Assembly: GCF_026210795.1 (NCBI RefSeq)
Contig: NC_089439.1
Coordinates: 2,914,001-2,978,000 of the forward strand
Direction of reading: 5' to 3'
DNA: 64,000 nucleotides
From: Rhizophagus irregularis
Lineage: Eukaryota; Glomeromycota; Glomeromycetes; Glomerales; Glomeraceae
The translations under genes and the position numbers were made by a program. The first letter of the stretch is position 1. Every line of letters starts with the position of its first letter. Below, one piece after another: positions 1 through 9,831 of this stretch. Under the pieces are notes generated by a model. That model did not search any database. It had not been told where the DNA came from and saw nothing but the letters and a program-made list of their open reading frames with translations.

Positions 1-758
1 CTTTATATAATATACTTATTGATCATGTTGAAGATGTTATCGATAATGATAAGATGATGAAGATGATGAAGAAGAAAATGAAGAAAATAATGAAGAAAAT
101 GATGGAGAAAATGATGATGATGAAAAATGGAATTAAATAGTAAAAAAAGCAGCAAAAAAGTGTAAAGTAAAATTACTTGAGTATTATAACAAAACTAATG
201 ATACATATTTAATTTCAACAATTTTGGATCCAAGATTGAAATTAAAATATTACAAAGATCATAATTAAGAAACATTAGCTTAATACTATTTATCAAAAGT
301 AAATATAAATTTAATATTTTTTTTTTTTTTAATATAATATATTAATTTTATTATTATTTTTTTTAGATTTGTTAATATTTACAACAAATTTTATGCTTCT
401 ACTAAACCTGAAGTTCTTAATAATACTTCTGAAATTAAAGAAAAATCAGTTATGTCACGTGTATTTAAACGGCGTAATATAGAATATATTCGATGAAATT
501 CAAACATACCTTTCCTTATCTTTAATGAATGAAGAAACAGATCCATTGGAATGGTGGAAAGTTAATGAATCACAATTTCCTCATCTTTCACAAATGGCTT
601 GAGATTACTTACCAATACCTGCTACTAGTGTTCCTTCTGAACAAAGTTTTTCAGTAGGAAAAAATTTAATTACAGATAAACAAAATTGTTTAGCAGGTAA
701 AACAATAAGAATTTGTATATGTTTACAGTCTTGGTGGACTACTTTTTTAAGTGAATAA
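1..758 (+). pseudogene. hAT transposase, C-terminal part, decayed
   Basis: The 3' part of a hAT-superfamily transposase gene cut by the window edge. From about 170 it reads an ISTILDPRLKLKYY block. A probable intron runs from about 309 to 366 (ending TTTTTTTTAG). Further on it reads EETDPLEWWKVNESQFPHL, then DYLPIPATSVPSEQSFSVG, the C-terminal hAT dimerisation region that mediates transposase assembly. There are in-frame stops (for example before DYLPIP) and a frameshift near 490-500, so it cannot make a full protein. An acidic low-complexity stretch (about 45-130) lies upstream. No TIR is visible for this copy because its left side is outside the window. The family call is firm from the dimerisation motif; function is lost. 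Confidence 0.85.
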
Positions 759-873
759 CATATATATTATTACTTTTTTAAAATTTTAAAATTTTAAATA
801 AAATAAACTTTAACTTCAAAATTAAAGTTAAATAAATTAAGTAATTTTTAGTTTAATTAATTGTAAAATAATA

Positions 874-1304
874 TGGTGGCTGTCACCTATAAACAACAAT
901 AGTCCGAAATTTTGAAATTTATTTATTTATATTGTGTAACTTATGTTTTAAAGTACTTTGTCAAAATATTAATTGCCGCGTGAGTGGCAAAATTTTTTTT
1001 TTGCCATATTACATGGAATTCTTGTGGATTTCCATGGAATTTTTGTAAAATCCATAAAAATTACATGAAAACTAGTCCGAAATTTTATATTTTTATTATT
1101 GCTACTTATTAAAATTATCCAACTTTAACCCATAATATTAATTAAAATTCTTATTAAATTCTATAAAATAATCCGATAGAAATGTTCAGTATATGTTGCT
1201 ATATCATTTTATCGGTTTAGTTTTTTCTTTTTACTATTCAATTTACAATTTATAAAAATTTGAAGTCACTTAATATTAGTGTGGTTTATAGGTGACAGCC
1301 ACCA
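874..1304. mobile_element. Tc1/mariner-like MITE, 21-bp perfect TIRs, TA duplication
   Basis: The left end at 874-894 (TGGTGGCTGTCACCTATAAA plus C) is exactly reverse-complementary to 1284-1304. Each end is flanked by TA (872-873 and 1305-1306). The 431-bp body has no coding capacity; a TAGTCCGAAATTTT motif occurs twice inside (about 900 and 1075). TA duplication with short perfect TIRs is the hallmark of Tc1/mariner-type elements; no autonomous partner is seen here. Confidence 0.85.
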
Positions 1305-1469
1305 TAGTTATTAAATAACTCACTATTTATTACATTTAAAAATACAAAACTATTACCATTTAACTCATTTTATTAAGATTTAAATGGACTGTATTTCAAC
1401 TTTTAAAATTACTAAATAGTAAGATATTTAATAAAATGTATTTTTTTTTTAATTTTATAATATATTTAT

Positions 1470-1744
1470 AGGACCCTGGACATCTCTTATATAATTCATA
1501 ACTAACTACCTTTTTGCCAAAAAAGACCCAATTTGTTCATTTTTTTATTTTTTGATTTTTTGCGATTATCTTGGTATCTAGTGATCCAATTCATGCGGAT
1601 TTTTTTTTATTTTGTAGAGCTCGATGAGAGCTACAAAATAAAAAAAAGTTCGCATGAATCGGATCACTAGATACCAAGATAATCGCAAAAAACTGATTTT
1701 TTTTGAAATTTAGAGTCAATTTGCAAAAAGTTGTCTGGGGTCTT
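1470..1744. mobile_element. AGGACCC-family MITE with exact 8-bp TSD
   Basis: The ends read AGGACCCTGG on the left and CTGGGGTCTT on the right (inverted, few mismatches). They are flanked by the exact 8-bp direct repeat ATATTTAT (1462-1469 and 1745-1752). The interior is a near-perfect hairpin (about 1563-1690) with arms containing ATCTAGTGATCCAATTC. The ends and TSD length match the large P-like element at 35262-40002, so this is probably a non-autonomous relative. Confidence 0.85.
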
Positions 1745-1754
1745 ATATTTATTT

Positions 1755-1925
1755 CAGATTCAGATCAGATTCAGATCAGATCAGATTTGGTCAGATTCAA
1801 ATCAGATCAGATCAGATTCAGATTAAATTTAAAACCGATCTGATTCAGATCAGATCAGATCAGATCAGATTTAATTAATTTCAGATCGATTGAATTTAAG
1901 TAAAATCTGATCTGATCTGATCTGT
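1755..1925. repeat. TCAGA/GATCAGATC simple-sequence tract
   Basis: About 170 bp built of variants of CAGAT, TCAGATCAGATCAGATT and their mirror form CTGATCTGATC at the right end, so the tract can also fold back. No coding content. Confidence 0.8.
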
Positions 1926-1931
1926 TAGGAG

Positions 1932-2760
1932 CACTAGTTACTAACCATTTTTTTTTCTTTTTTTATAGGTTTGGCCATTCAGATGGGTTTCTGAAGTACA
2001 GAAACTCTAAAGATTCGTAAGTATGAATACTTTAGAGATTTTTTTTATTTTTTTTTAATATGAACAATTACTAACTGTTTTTTCTTTTTTTTATAGGTTC
2101 AGCTTTCGGGTGGGCTTCTGAAGTACAGAAACTCCAAAGATTTGTAAGTACGAATTTTTTAGAGATTTTTTTTTATTTTTTTTAATATAAACAGTTACTA
2201 ACCATTTTTTTTTCTTTTTTTATAGGTTTGGCCATTCAGGTGGATTTCTGAAGTACAGAAACTCCAAAGATTCGTAAATACGAATACTTTGAAGTTTTTT
2301 TTATTTTTTTAATCTGAACAGTTACTAACTGTACTTTTTTTTTTTTTTTTATAGGTTCAGCCATTCAGGTAAATTTCTGAAGTACGAAAACTCTGAAAAT
2401 TCATAAGTACAAATACTTTAAAGTTTTATTTTATTTTTTTTTAATAGTAACGGTTAATACTAACCATTTTTTTTTTTACTTTTTTTTAGGTTCAGCTTTC
2501 AGGTGGGCTTCTGAAATACAGAAACTCCAAAGATTTGTAAATACGAATTCTTTGGAGTTTATTTTATTTTTTTAATATGAACGTTCTTTTTTTCTTTTTT
2601 TATAAGTTCGGCTATTCAGGTAACTTCCAAAAAATAGAAAAAACCAAGTTTCATAAGTTCAGAATTTGGTTTATTTTTTTTTTAATATTATGAACAGTTA
2701 TTAACCATTCCTTTTCTTTTATTTTTTATAGGTTTGGATGGTTTCTGAAAAATAAAAACT
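1932..2760 (+). repeat. Exon-like tandem array, part 1a (about 7 units of ~129 bp)
   Basis: Units repeat about every 129 bp. The conserved T-tract plus TATAGGTT or TTAGGTT box falls near 1966, 2095, 2224, 2354, 2488, 2604 and 2730. On the plus strand each unit has a pyrimidine tract ending TATAG, a 46-48 nt segment (for example GTTTGGCCATTCAGATGGG onward), then GTAAGTA inside a palindrome with arms such as CTCTAAAG and CTTTAGAG. A T-rich spacer with a second small palindrome of AACNGTTA type follows. The unit therefore looks like 3' splice site, mini-exon, 5' splice site, repeated. Reading frames across units are not consistently open. Whether it is ever transcribed is unknown. Confidence 0.8.
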
Positions 2761-2764
2761 CCAA

Positions 2765-3298
2765 CACTGGTCAAAAACTAATATATCGGGTAGCAGATAT
2801 GTATCAGATATGTACCTGATATGTGTAGTATTAATGCTGAAAATTGGGTACCCGATATGTGTAAGATATATGTAAATATATATATCATATATATATCGGG
2901 TACCGATATGTATATGATATGTAAATGATATGTAGACGATATATATATTTACATATATCTTACACATATCGGATACCCGATTTTCTGCATTAATACTACA
3001 TATATTGGGTACATATCTGATACATATCTGCTACCAGATATATTAGTTTTTGACTAGCGTTGCTTATTTCATTTTGTTGGAATAATATTATTGTTTTAAG
3101 ATCTGAGAAATTTAGTGTAATGCGATTTTTCTTTTAGATTAATTTTTTACTTTATTTTTTCTTAGGAGACTATATAGCTTTGTTTTTAGTTAGTTTTATT
3201 TTTTATTTTTCTTTTTATTTTTTGTAAATTGTAAAGTTTGAATAAATTTAATAAAGATAAAGGCTACTATGCCACGTTTACCTAGTTTTTGACTAGTG
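2765..3298. mobile_element. CACTA-like foldback element, split by a LINE fragment
   Basis: The left end CACTGGTCAAAAACTA (2765) is inverted at the right as TAGTTTTTGACTAGTG (ending 3298). The body between is a long palindrome of ATATCGGGTA / CAGATATGTATCAGATATG motifs and their complements. Flanking trinucleotides are CAA on the left and TAA on the right, compatible with a 3-bp TSD carrying one C-to-T change. CACTG/CACTA ends with 3-bp TSDs are typical of the CACTA (En/Spm, CMC) superfamily. The right terminus was duplicated by the LINE insertion at 3061-3282. Confidence 0.65.
3061..3282 (+). mobile_element. LINE family A, 5'-truncated 3' end
   Basis: A 222-bp piece identical in layout to the 3' ends at about 55.1-55.3 kb and 59.3-59.5 kb: GTGTAATGCGATTTTTCTTT, then TAGGAGACTATATAGC, then the terminus AAAGGCTACTATGCCACG. 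It is flanked by a 17-bp TSD, TAGTTTTTGACTAGCGT (3044-3060) and TAGTTTTTGACTAGTGT (3283-3299), differing by one C/T. This is severe 5' truncation with a target duplication, as expected from target-primed reverse transcription. Confidence 0.85.
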
Positions 3299-3770
3299 TA
3301 ATAACCATTCTTTTCTTTATTTTTTAGGTTCAGTGGACTTTTAAAAAATGAAAACCCAAAAATAAAGATTCATAAGTATGAATCTTTTATAATTTTTTTT
3401 TTTATTATGAACGGTTATTAATAACCATTCTTTTCTTTATTTTTTAGGTTCGATGAACTTCTGAAGAATGAAAATTCAAAGATAAAGATTTATAAATATG
3501 AATCTTTTATAAATTTTTTTTTTAATAAAATATTATGAACAGTTATTAATAACTGTTCTTTTCTTTTTTATAAGTTCGGGTAGACTTCTGAAAATTGGAA
3601 AAATGAGAATCTTTAAGATTCGTAAGTAATATACTTATGAATTTTTTTTTAATGTTATAAAACGGTTACAAACCGTTCTTTTTATTTTTTTATAGGTTTA
3701 GCGTCTCAGAGTTTCTGAAAAATAAAAGTCCAAAAGATTCATAAGTATGAATCCATATGTGCCGATTTTT
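3299..3770 (+). repeat. Exon-like tandem array, part 1b (4 units of ~120 bp)
   Basis: Continuation of the array at 1932-2760 beyond the nested insertions. T-tract and acceptor-like boxes lie near 3327, 3447, 3570 and 3700, and each segment ends in AAGATTCRTAAGTAT or a variant. The small palindrome AACGGTTA / TAACCGTT lies in the spacers (for example about 3540-3557 and 3662-3680). The last unit decays near 3760. Confidence 0.75.
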
Positions 3771-4424
3771 GGAATTAGTCTAAATTAAGATTTTTATAAA
3801 AATTTAATATTTTAGTAAGATTAACATTACACAAATCTAAATTAAATATGTGTTACATATTTACGTAACTCAGATTTAATAAAAAATAAAAAAATTTTTT
3901 TAATCAATATTTAAAAATAATGGTAATAACCACTTCTTTTTCCCCATCACTGCCCATCACTTTTCCATCATTTTTCTATTCATTTTTATTAAATATGACA
4001 AAAAAGTTTATAAGCAAATATAGCAGTTATTTTTAAGTGGTAAGTAAAAGAAAAAATTTAATATTTTATATACATAAATAAGACATATTTTTTCATAATT
4101 TTTAGCTTTAATTTATTGTTTTTTCTTTGTAAAAAATACATGCAAATAAAAAATAATTATGATGTAAAATAGTTGTAAAATGAATAATAAGATATTTTTT
4201 TTTTCAAAATAACTAATTATATATTTGTTTTTTATCTTTTAAAATTATTTTATTAGATTTATTCTACTAAAATCCTTAAATGGCAAATAAAATCTTTTAA
4301 ATAAAGTAAAAGAATTTGGGATTCTCTTATGAAAGCATTTTTTGGTAAGAAATAAAATTTTCAGATCAGACTTTATGCAGGTGACAAAATCGTGCATTAT
4401 TATTCCTGGAGATATGCTAACGTC
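3771..4424. other. AT-rich spacer, no gene seen
   Basis: Homopolymer-rich, more than 75% A+T by eye. No open frame with protein character, no TIR pair and no RNA gene was recognised. Confidence 0.6.
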
Positions 4425-5025
4425 ATCATTTTACATTCATTTGAAAGCTGAGAATTTGCTCTATCGTAAGAATCAAAGATCAGGAAAATTGGATCACTGG
4501 ATGAGGCGTAATTAACGATCAAAGTCAAATCAAATTAAAAAATTAAAAATAAATATATTAGACGTAATTATTTACAATCCAGTGATTCAATTCATTTGAT
4601 TTTAGGCTTATTAGATAGACCTCAATTTTCTCTTTCAAATGAATATAATTTCATTCGTGTAGCTTGCATCTACAGGTATTTAATAAATTTTTTTATATCA
4701 GATTTTATCAAACTTATAAAATTTTATATTAATAATATAATTGATGATTCCTAAACATCTACATATATTAAACGAATTATTTTAAATTTATTTTAAAGAT
4801 AAAAGTTGGCATCACCTTAGGGAGCAAAGATCATTCAAATTGAATCACTACATGTGAAGTAATTAATGATCAAATTTAGATAAAATTCAATAAATATACT
4901 GAACGTGATTACTGAACAACTAGTGATTCAATTCACTTGATTTTAGATTCATTAGATAGATCTCGATTTTCTCTTTCAAATGAATGTAAATTTATTTGTA
5001 TAGCTTATTTCTACGAAGAATTATC
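4425..5025. repeat. Two direct copies of a hairpin module with inverted GTGATCCAAT boxes
   Basis: Two diverged direct copies (about 4480-4680 and 4830-5025). Each holds an inverted pair of the box AATTGGATCACTGGAT / AATCCAGTGATTCAATT about 90-100 bp apart. Each pair is followed by a shared tail, TTTTAGGCTTATTAGATAGA then TTTTCTCTTTCAAATGAAT. The same hairpin module occurs inside several TIR elements of this window (about 1.6, 5.5 and 12.7 kb). Coding potential is absent. Confidence 0.65.
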
Positions 5026-5224
5026 AATGATTTTGTCATGAGAGTTATATTTGATCTTTTAAATTTTAATGATATCTTATATTAAAAAAAAATTAAAAAT
5101 TATATAATTAATTAGTTTTTTTTGCATTATCTAGTATAAATTTATTATTCTTATATAAATGATAATTTATATTTACTTTAATAAAATTATTTTTGTATAA
5201 AAAAATTAGATTTCAAGAATCAGC

Positions 5225-6000
5225 CCATATGCTTTACTTTATTTTTTTTATTATTATTACGAACAGTTTACTAACCGTTCTTGTATTTTTTTTTATAGGT
5301 TCATAAACAGAAAACCAAGATTTGTAAATACAAATCTTGGTTTATTATTATTTTTTTTTTAATATTATTATAAAAGGACCCCGGATATCTAATATAAAGG
5401 TTATAATGGACTTTTGGCTAAAAACGCCCCTTTTTGCTGAAACTCAAAAAAATCATTTTTTGTAAACATCTCAGCATCCAGTGATTCAATTTTAATGAAC
5501 GTTTTTTATTTTGGAACCCTCATTTAGCTCTACAATTTAAAAAAAAGTTAATCAAAATTGGACCACTGGATGCCAAGATATTTACAAAAACTGATTTTTT
5601 GAACTCCTGAAAAATGGACCAATTTGCCAAAAGTGTGACTTATGACCTGTTTTGGAGATATCTGGGGTCCTATTATAAACGGTTACTAATAACCATTCAT
5701 TTTCTTTTTTTTAGGTTTTAGGATCTCTGGAAAAAGTGGAACCAAGATTCGTAAGTACGAATCTTTGGTTTATTTTTTATTTTTAATATTATTATGAACG
5801 ATTATTAATAACCATTCTTTTCTTTTCTTTTTTATAGGTTTAGTGTCTCAGATGAATTTCAAAGAACAGAAAAAAACCAAAGATTTGTAAATAAATCTAA
5901 GTTTTTTTTTGCTTTTTTTTAATATTATGAACGGTTACTAACCATTCTTTTCTTTTTTTATAGTTTCAGTGATTTCCAAAAAATTAAGATTCGTAAGTAT
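5225..6000 (+). repeat. Exon-like tandem array, part 1c
   Basis: More units of the 1.9-3.8 kb array. Acceptor-like TTTTTATAGGTT or TTTTTTAGGTT boxes lie near 5296, 5713, 5837 and 5962. Donor-containing palindromes include AACCAAGATTTGTAAATAC (about 5321) and CCAAGATTCGTAAGTACG (about 5743). AACGGTTA / TAACCGTT spacers are present. An AGGACCC MITE (5375-5671) sits between two units. Confidence 0.75.
5375..5671. mobile_element. AGGACCC-family MITE with exact 8-bp TSD
   Basis: The ends AGGACCCCGGATATCT and AGATATCTGGGGTCCT are inverted with one mismatch over 16 bp, and are flanked by the exact 8-bp repeat ATTATAAA (5367-5374 and 5672-5679). The 297-bp interior is a hairpin with boxes GCATCCAGTGATTCAATT and AATTGGACCACTGGATGC. 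It is the same family as 1470-1744, 28706-28927 and, by its ends, the coding element at 35262-40002. Confidence 0.9.
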
Positions 6001-6194
6001 ATATTAATACATGAATTATGTGATTGTGGAATTGTAGATTAGTAATACTTATTTGTAATATACATTTATAAATAAAGTTGTGATTTTATTGTGAATATCA
6101 AATAAAATGAATTGTGGCTAAATATTAATAAATAAATGTAAATTGAAATTAGTACAAATTTGCAACATAAATTAAGTAACATTTGGAAAACTAT

Positions 6195-6385
6195 TCACCA
6201 AAATTTGCTATCTGAAATTGTTCTGAATGTTAACTGAATTTTGGCCGAAATTTCAAGTTGAACTTTAAGCGAGTGATAGCGAATTGTAGCCAAAAAATTG
6301 GCTAAAGTTTGACCAGCATTAGACTATAAATCAGCCTAAAATTGGCTGGCTGAATTTTGGCTGATTTGACCAGTATTTCTTTTTG
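6195..6385. mobile_element. CACTA-like terminus fragment
   Basis: A GGCTGATTTGACCAG end (about 6367-6381) with subterminal motifs such as CTAAAATTGGCTGGCTG and GACCAGCATTAG. These resemble the GACCAGTG end and subterminal region of the CACTA-like element at 15379-19950. No matching left end was found, so this is only a remnant. It may be the eroded right end of the element that once carried the 1.9-6.0 kb array (inference). Confidence 0.4.
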
Positions 6386-7254
6386 TTTAAATGTTGTTGA
6401 CTTTACATTGATTAGTTTTTGAATAATAAAGTACTATTGTAAAGTTCTAAAAAGATAGTATTAAAGAAAAATACATGTCATAATAAACTTATATGATTAT
6501 TTACAAATATTGTAAAATGATTTATAATTTGTAAAAGCTCCTTTTTTATAAATTCTTCAGCTCTTTTATATTCTTTAAATCTATTTAAAGCAAAGATTTT
6601 TAACTTTTGCATTATAAACTTTCCATAATTTGTAATATTCTTTTTTATTCAAGCAATAAGTTAATTGGTTTTGAAAGTATTGGTAGTGATTTCAGTGGAA
6701 GATTAAGAATAATATAATTGTCAAATATATTAGATAATAAAAAATGATTTAGTTAACAGTTAACACTAAAATTTGGTAAATAATTTGGTGATAATCTACA
6801 AATGATCAGCAAATAGAAGTTTGTTTATTATTTATTATGTAAAAGATTATATTTTATTATAGAACTTTATCAAATTTACAATGTTAGGAATTTAATAAGA
6901 ATTAAGATGAACTAAAGTGAATTAACTTATAAAAAAGAAAAAACTAATGTTTACTTTTATTATATAGAGTATGTAAAAAATTTTTAGATGACAAAAAAAA
7001 ATCTCACAGAAATATATTGTATTCATAAATTTATATATAAATGTTTGATGCATGATATAATAATTAATATAATCGAAAATATCATATTAGTTTGCAGATT
7101 TTTTTAAATGTCAATTTTACAATTTGATTGAATATTATTTGCTATTTATACAGAAGGATGATGAATTGAGAGCATATAATGGAGATTCTGAGAACAAAAG
7201 TTTGAACTTCAATATTTAAATTTATTATTGCATCTTCTGTATACTTATAAAGTT
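6386..7254. other. AT-rich spacer, no gene seen
   Basis: No convincing open frame, TIR pair or RNA gene was recognised in this stretch. Confidence 0.5.
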
Positions 7255-7722
7255 TGATTTAAATATCAATTATTTCTGGTTGTCTGTGTTTAGCACAAAA
7301 TTTGCCCTTATTTGAGCCAATAATATTAAAAACTGCACATGTATTACATTCAAGTTCTAGGCATTTTCTGATCTATTAATTTCTTATTTAAATAATGGTT
7401 TACAGAATAAAAACAATTATTAAGTGAACTAGTATGGTAATCAAATCCATCTAGTTTTTTTATAGCATAAATAAAATGGCACAACTGATCTTTTAACTTA
7501 TCTTTTAAATCCACTTGTTCTATTAACTCTGGATACTAACAATTAGATTAAAATCTTTTTAAAGTATGAACCTATATAAAAGTGGCATTCTTGCAATAGT
7601 TACTATCAATTAAGGGTAAGCCAATATATTTTTAAAGTACTTTTAGCTTGTAAGCTGACTTACAAGAAGCTTTATTACTATCAATAAGCTTTTCTATATC
7701 ATCATTATTAGGTTTTTTCATA
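7255..7722 (-). pseudogene. Degraded protein fragment: tyrosine-recombinase-like N-domain plus Cys-rich motif
   Basis: The minus strand from 7721 starts MKKPNNDDIEKLIDSNKAS. After several stops it reads LCHFIYAIKKLDGFDYHT, then SSLNNCFYSVNHYLNKK, which resembles the N-terminal helical domain of Crypton-type or other eukaryotic tyrosine recombinases. In another frame (about 7270-7365) it gives CNTCAVFNIIGSNKGKFCAK followed by H, a Cys/His pattern like EsV-1-7-type repeats. Both resemblances are from memory and weak. The piece is interrupted by stops and at least one frameshift and is certainly not functional. Confidence 0.35.
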
Positions 7723-8099
7723 TGTAAATTTTGCCTAAATAATAAATGTTTAAATTTTAATATTTAAATTGGCCAAAAGTAAATAAAGTAATATTACTAA
7801 TGACTTTTTGCTTTTTAGCTAGTCTTCCATCATTATAACTTGCCAGTTCAATATTAAGATAGATAAGAAATGGAAAAAAAAATATTTTAAAATAATATAA
7901 ATGAAAAAAAAGAGAGTAGTATTATTTAATAATTAAGTTTTTATTTGACTATTTAAGCTTTTATTAAACTTTGACATTATAATGTCACACAATAATTTAT
8001 AAATATGAATTCAAAAAATTAATATACATTATATAATTATGAAATTTCAGCACATTTTGAAATAAAAGCAACATAGAACAAATAAAAGAAAAATATTAT

Positions 8100-8445
8100 T
8101 GGAAAAATAAGTTAATTTATGTTAAATCTTGTGATAGTTGTTAAAGAAGAGGAAAACCAATTGAAAGAAACAAATTACATTCAGTTATTAAAGTTAAAGA
8201 ACTATTTTATCAGATTGGAATAGATTTTGTTGAACCATTACCAATTACAGAGTTAGAGAATAGATATATTATTGTTATACATTATTTTACAAAATGGCTG
8301 AAAGTTAAAGTCATTAAAAAGGATGATTCAGAAGAAGTATTGACATTCATTTATGAAGATATTATTTGTAAATATTAATGTTCTCAAAGGATTTTAAGTG
8401 ATAGAGGAATGTATTTTAATAATAGAAAAGTTAATGAAGAAATTT
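8100..8445 (+). pseudogene. Ty3/gypsy integrase core, decayed
   Basis: Plus-strand reading includes YVKSCDSC, RRGKPIERNKLHSVIKVK, FYQIGIDFVEPLPITELENR, YIIVIHYFTKWLKVKVIKK and SQRILSDRGMYF. This is the integrase zinc-binding tail plus the rve catalytic core, with Asp in IGIDFV and Asp in LSDRG, the two Asp of the DDE triad. Stops fall after CDSC and after ICKY, and the frame dies before the catalytic Glu. No LTRs were found. A single fragment of an old LTR retrotransposon. Confidence 0.85.
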
Positions 8446-8584
8446 GAGATTAGGCGGTACGCGTGTGCGGTGTACAAGACGACACGTTTTCTGGGGTTGA
8501 GGATCTTCACAATACATGAATATCAACTAATACATTATTATCAAGAGTTAATAAATGAAAGAAGAATAGAATCCGCACAATTCC

Positions 8585-8965
8585 TCAAACTGTGCCTGCT
8601 GTTGTTTTGTTAGGACATCCATCACTTACGATGCCCTTATATTTGGCTGTATTATCATGATACTTTCTGTTAAGCGCTCCAGACTCATTAGATAATTGAT
8701 TTGTTTCTATAATGTCATCTTTCTTGAAGCGCAACTCCATGCACCCCGAATTGTAATAATTATTATCAGTTGGAATTTGTTTAAGAGCACCTTCCACGTA
8801 TGACCAAAGGGAGTATTTATTTGCCGAACCCTACATAAAATATAATTTTTTACGTTCGAGCATTTTTTCTGTATACACACTCTCTTTACCTGAATGGTCC
8901 ACGAATTCCAATATCAAATCTTTCTGCAATTTCTCTTTTAAATTATTTAGCCGATCAAAATAAAC
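8585..8965 (-). pseudogene. Unrecognised coding-like fragment, two exons
   Basis: The minus strand has an exon-like piece at 8890-8965 (reading YFDRLNNLKEKLQKDLILEF). Then comes a 59-bp intron-like gap (GTAAAG ... TATGTAG), then 8830-8585 reading GSANKYSLWSYVEGALKQ and on to CPNKTTAGTV and a TGA. Base composition is more balanced than the surroundings. The exon phases do not join cleanly, so it is probably a broken gene piece, or the join is misjudged. I do not recognise the family. Confidence 0.35.
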
Positions 8966-9516
8966 CTATCAATTGCCACATTATCATGGTAATCATGGTA
9001 GAATATTCTAATATACAGATCTATCATGACGTATCCTTACATAAAGTTGTATCACATGATTATTACGGTCGTGATCCATAGTATATTTAATAAAGGATCT
9101 CTATAAAATAGTTTATTTAGAAGTTTAATGAAAAGATTTATTTAAATTAGAAGTTGATTTATTTTTTAAGTTGATTCTCTACGGTAACTTAGTTTATGCG
9201 GATTAAATTTAATAACTAAGTATGGGATTTCTATTTGATAAATTTGGATAATAAATGAAAAAAGCAACCGATTGCTTTTGTTTTACATAAAATCATTCAT
9301 TGTTAATTTAACTATATTGAACTATATTGAAATAATGATATATGGCGTAGTCAAATTTTTATTGATGACTCACAAAAACAAGTACACAATAACTTTTTAA
9401 GGAAACTTTCTCCTTATCTTTTTTATTTGCACAAAAATATAAATACTATGAAAGTTTCAAAAGTCCCTTAAATTTTTTTTCTCTAAAATATCTTCTCGCT
9501 ACAAGTAAATTTCAAA

Positions 9517-9831
9517 ATGGAAAAAATGGAACAAAAAAACGGTTCACAACAAAGTGTAAAGGCACTCTTATATTTCGCAGTAATGTCAGTCTTTTTAAGA
9601 GCATCATTATCAGGACCAAATACTATCAGTCCACAACACAACATACACTATGAAACTCTAGTTGGCACATCTGAACCAACGACTGAAAACCTGTTGGCAA
9701 CGAACATAAGTTTAACACCAAACGACGAAGAAACTAAAGCAATTTATCAGGTTGCTTTATTACCCACGAATAACGCTGGTGTATTCAGTGTTGTATTAGC
9801 AAGCGCTGCGACATTTTTAAATCTAACATGA
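9517..9831 (+). CDS. Small hypothetical protein with N-terminal hydrophobic segment (104 aa)
   Basis: An open frame of 104 codons starting at the first ATG after an AT-rich leader with a TATA-like AAATATAAATA (about 9436). A second in-frame ATG follows three codons later. Residues about 14-32 (VKALLYFAVMSVFLRASLSG) form a hydrophobic stretch preceded by a Lys, compatible with a signal peptide or membrane anchor. The rest is Thr/Asn/Ser-rich without Cys, and a weaker hydrophobic stretch lies near the C terminus. Codon composition is clearly less AT-biased than the flanks. No family was recognised. It could be a small secreted protein, but no expression evidence is available here. Confidence 0.5.
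   Translation: MEKMEQKNGSQQSVKALLYFAVMSVFLRASLSGPNTISPQHNIHYETLVGTSEPTTENLLATNISLTPNDEETKAIYQVALLPTNNAGVFSVVLASAATFLNLT

Noticed and set aside
2719-2967. 82-codon minus-strand frame
   Set aside because: Ile/Tyr-rich translation of the ATATC palindrome of the foldback element.
7260-7370. Giant-virus insertion suggested by the EsV-1-7-like Cys motif
   Set aside because: Only one degraded motif, next to transposon-like sequence; no other viral gene in the window.
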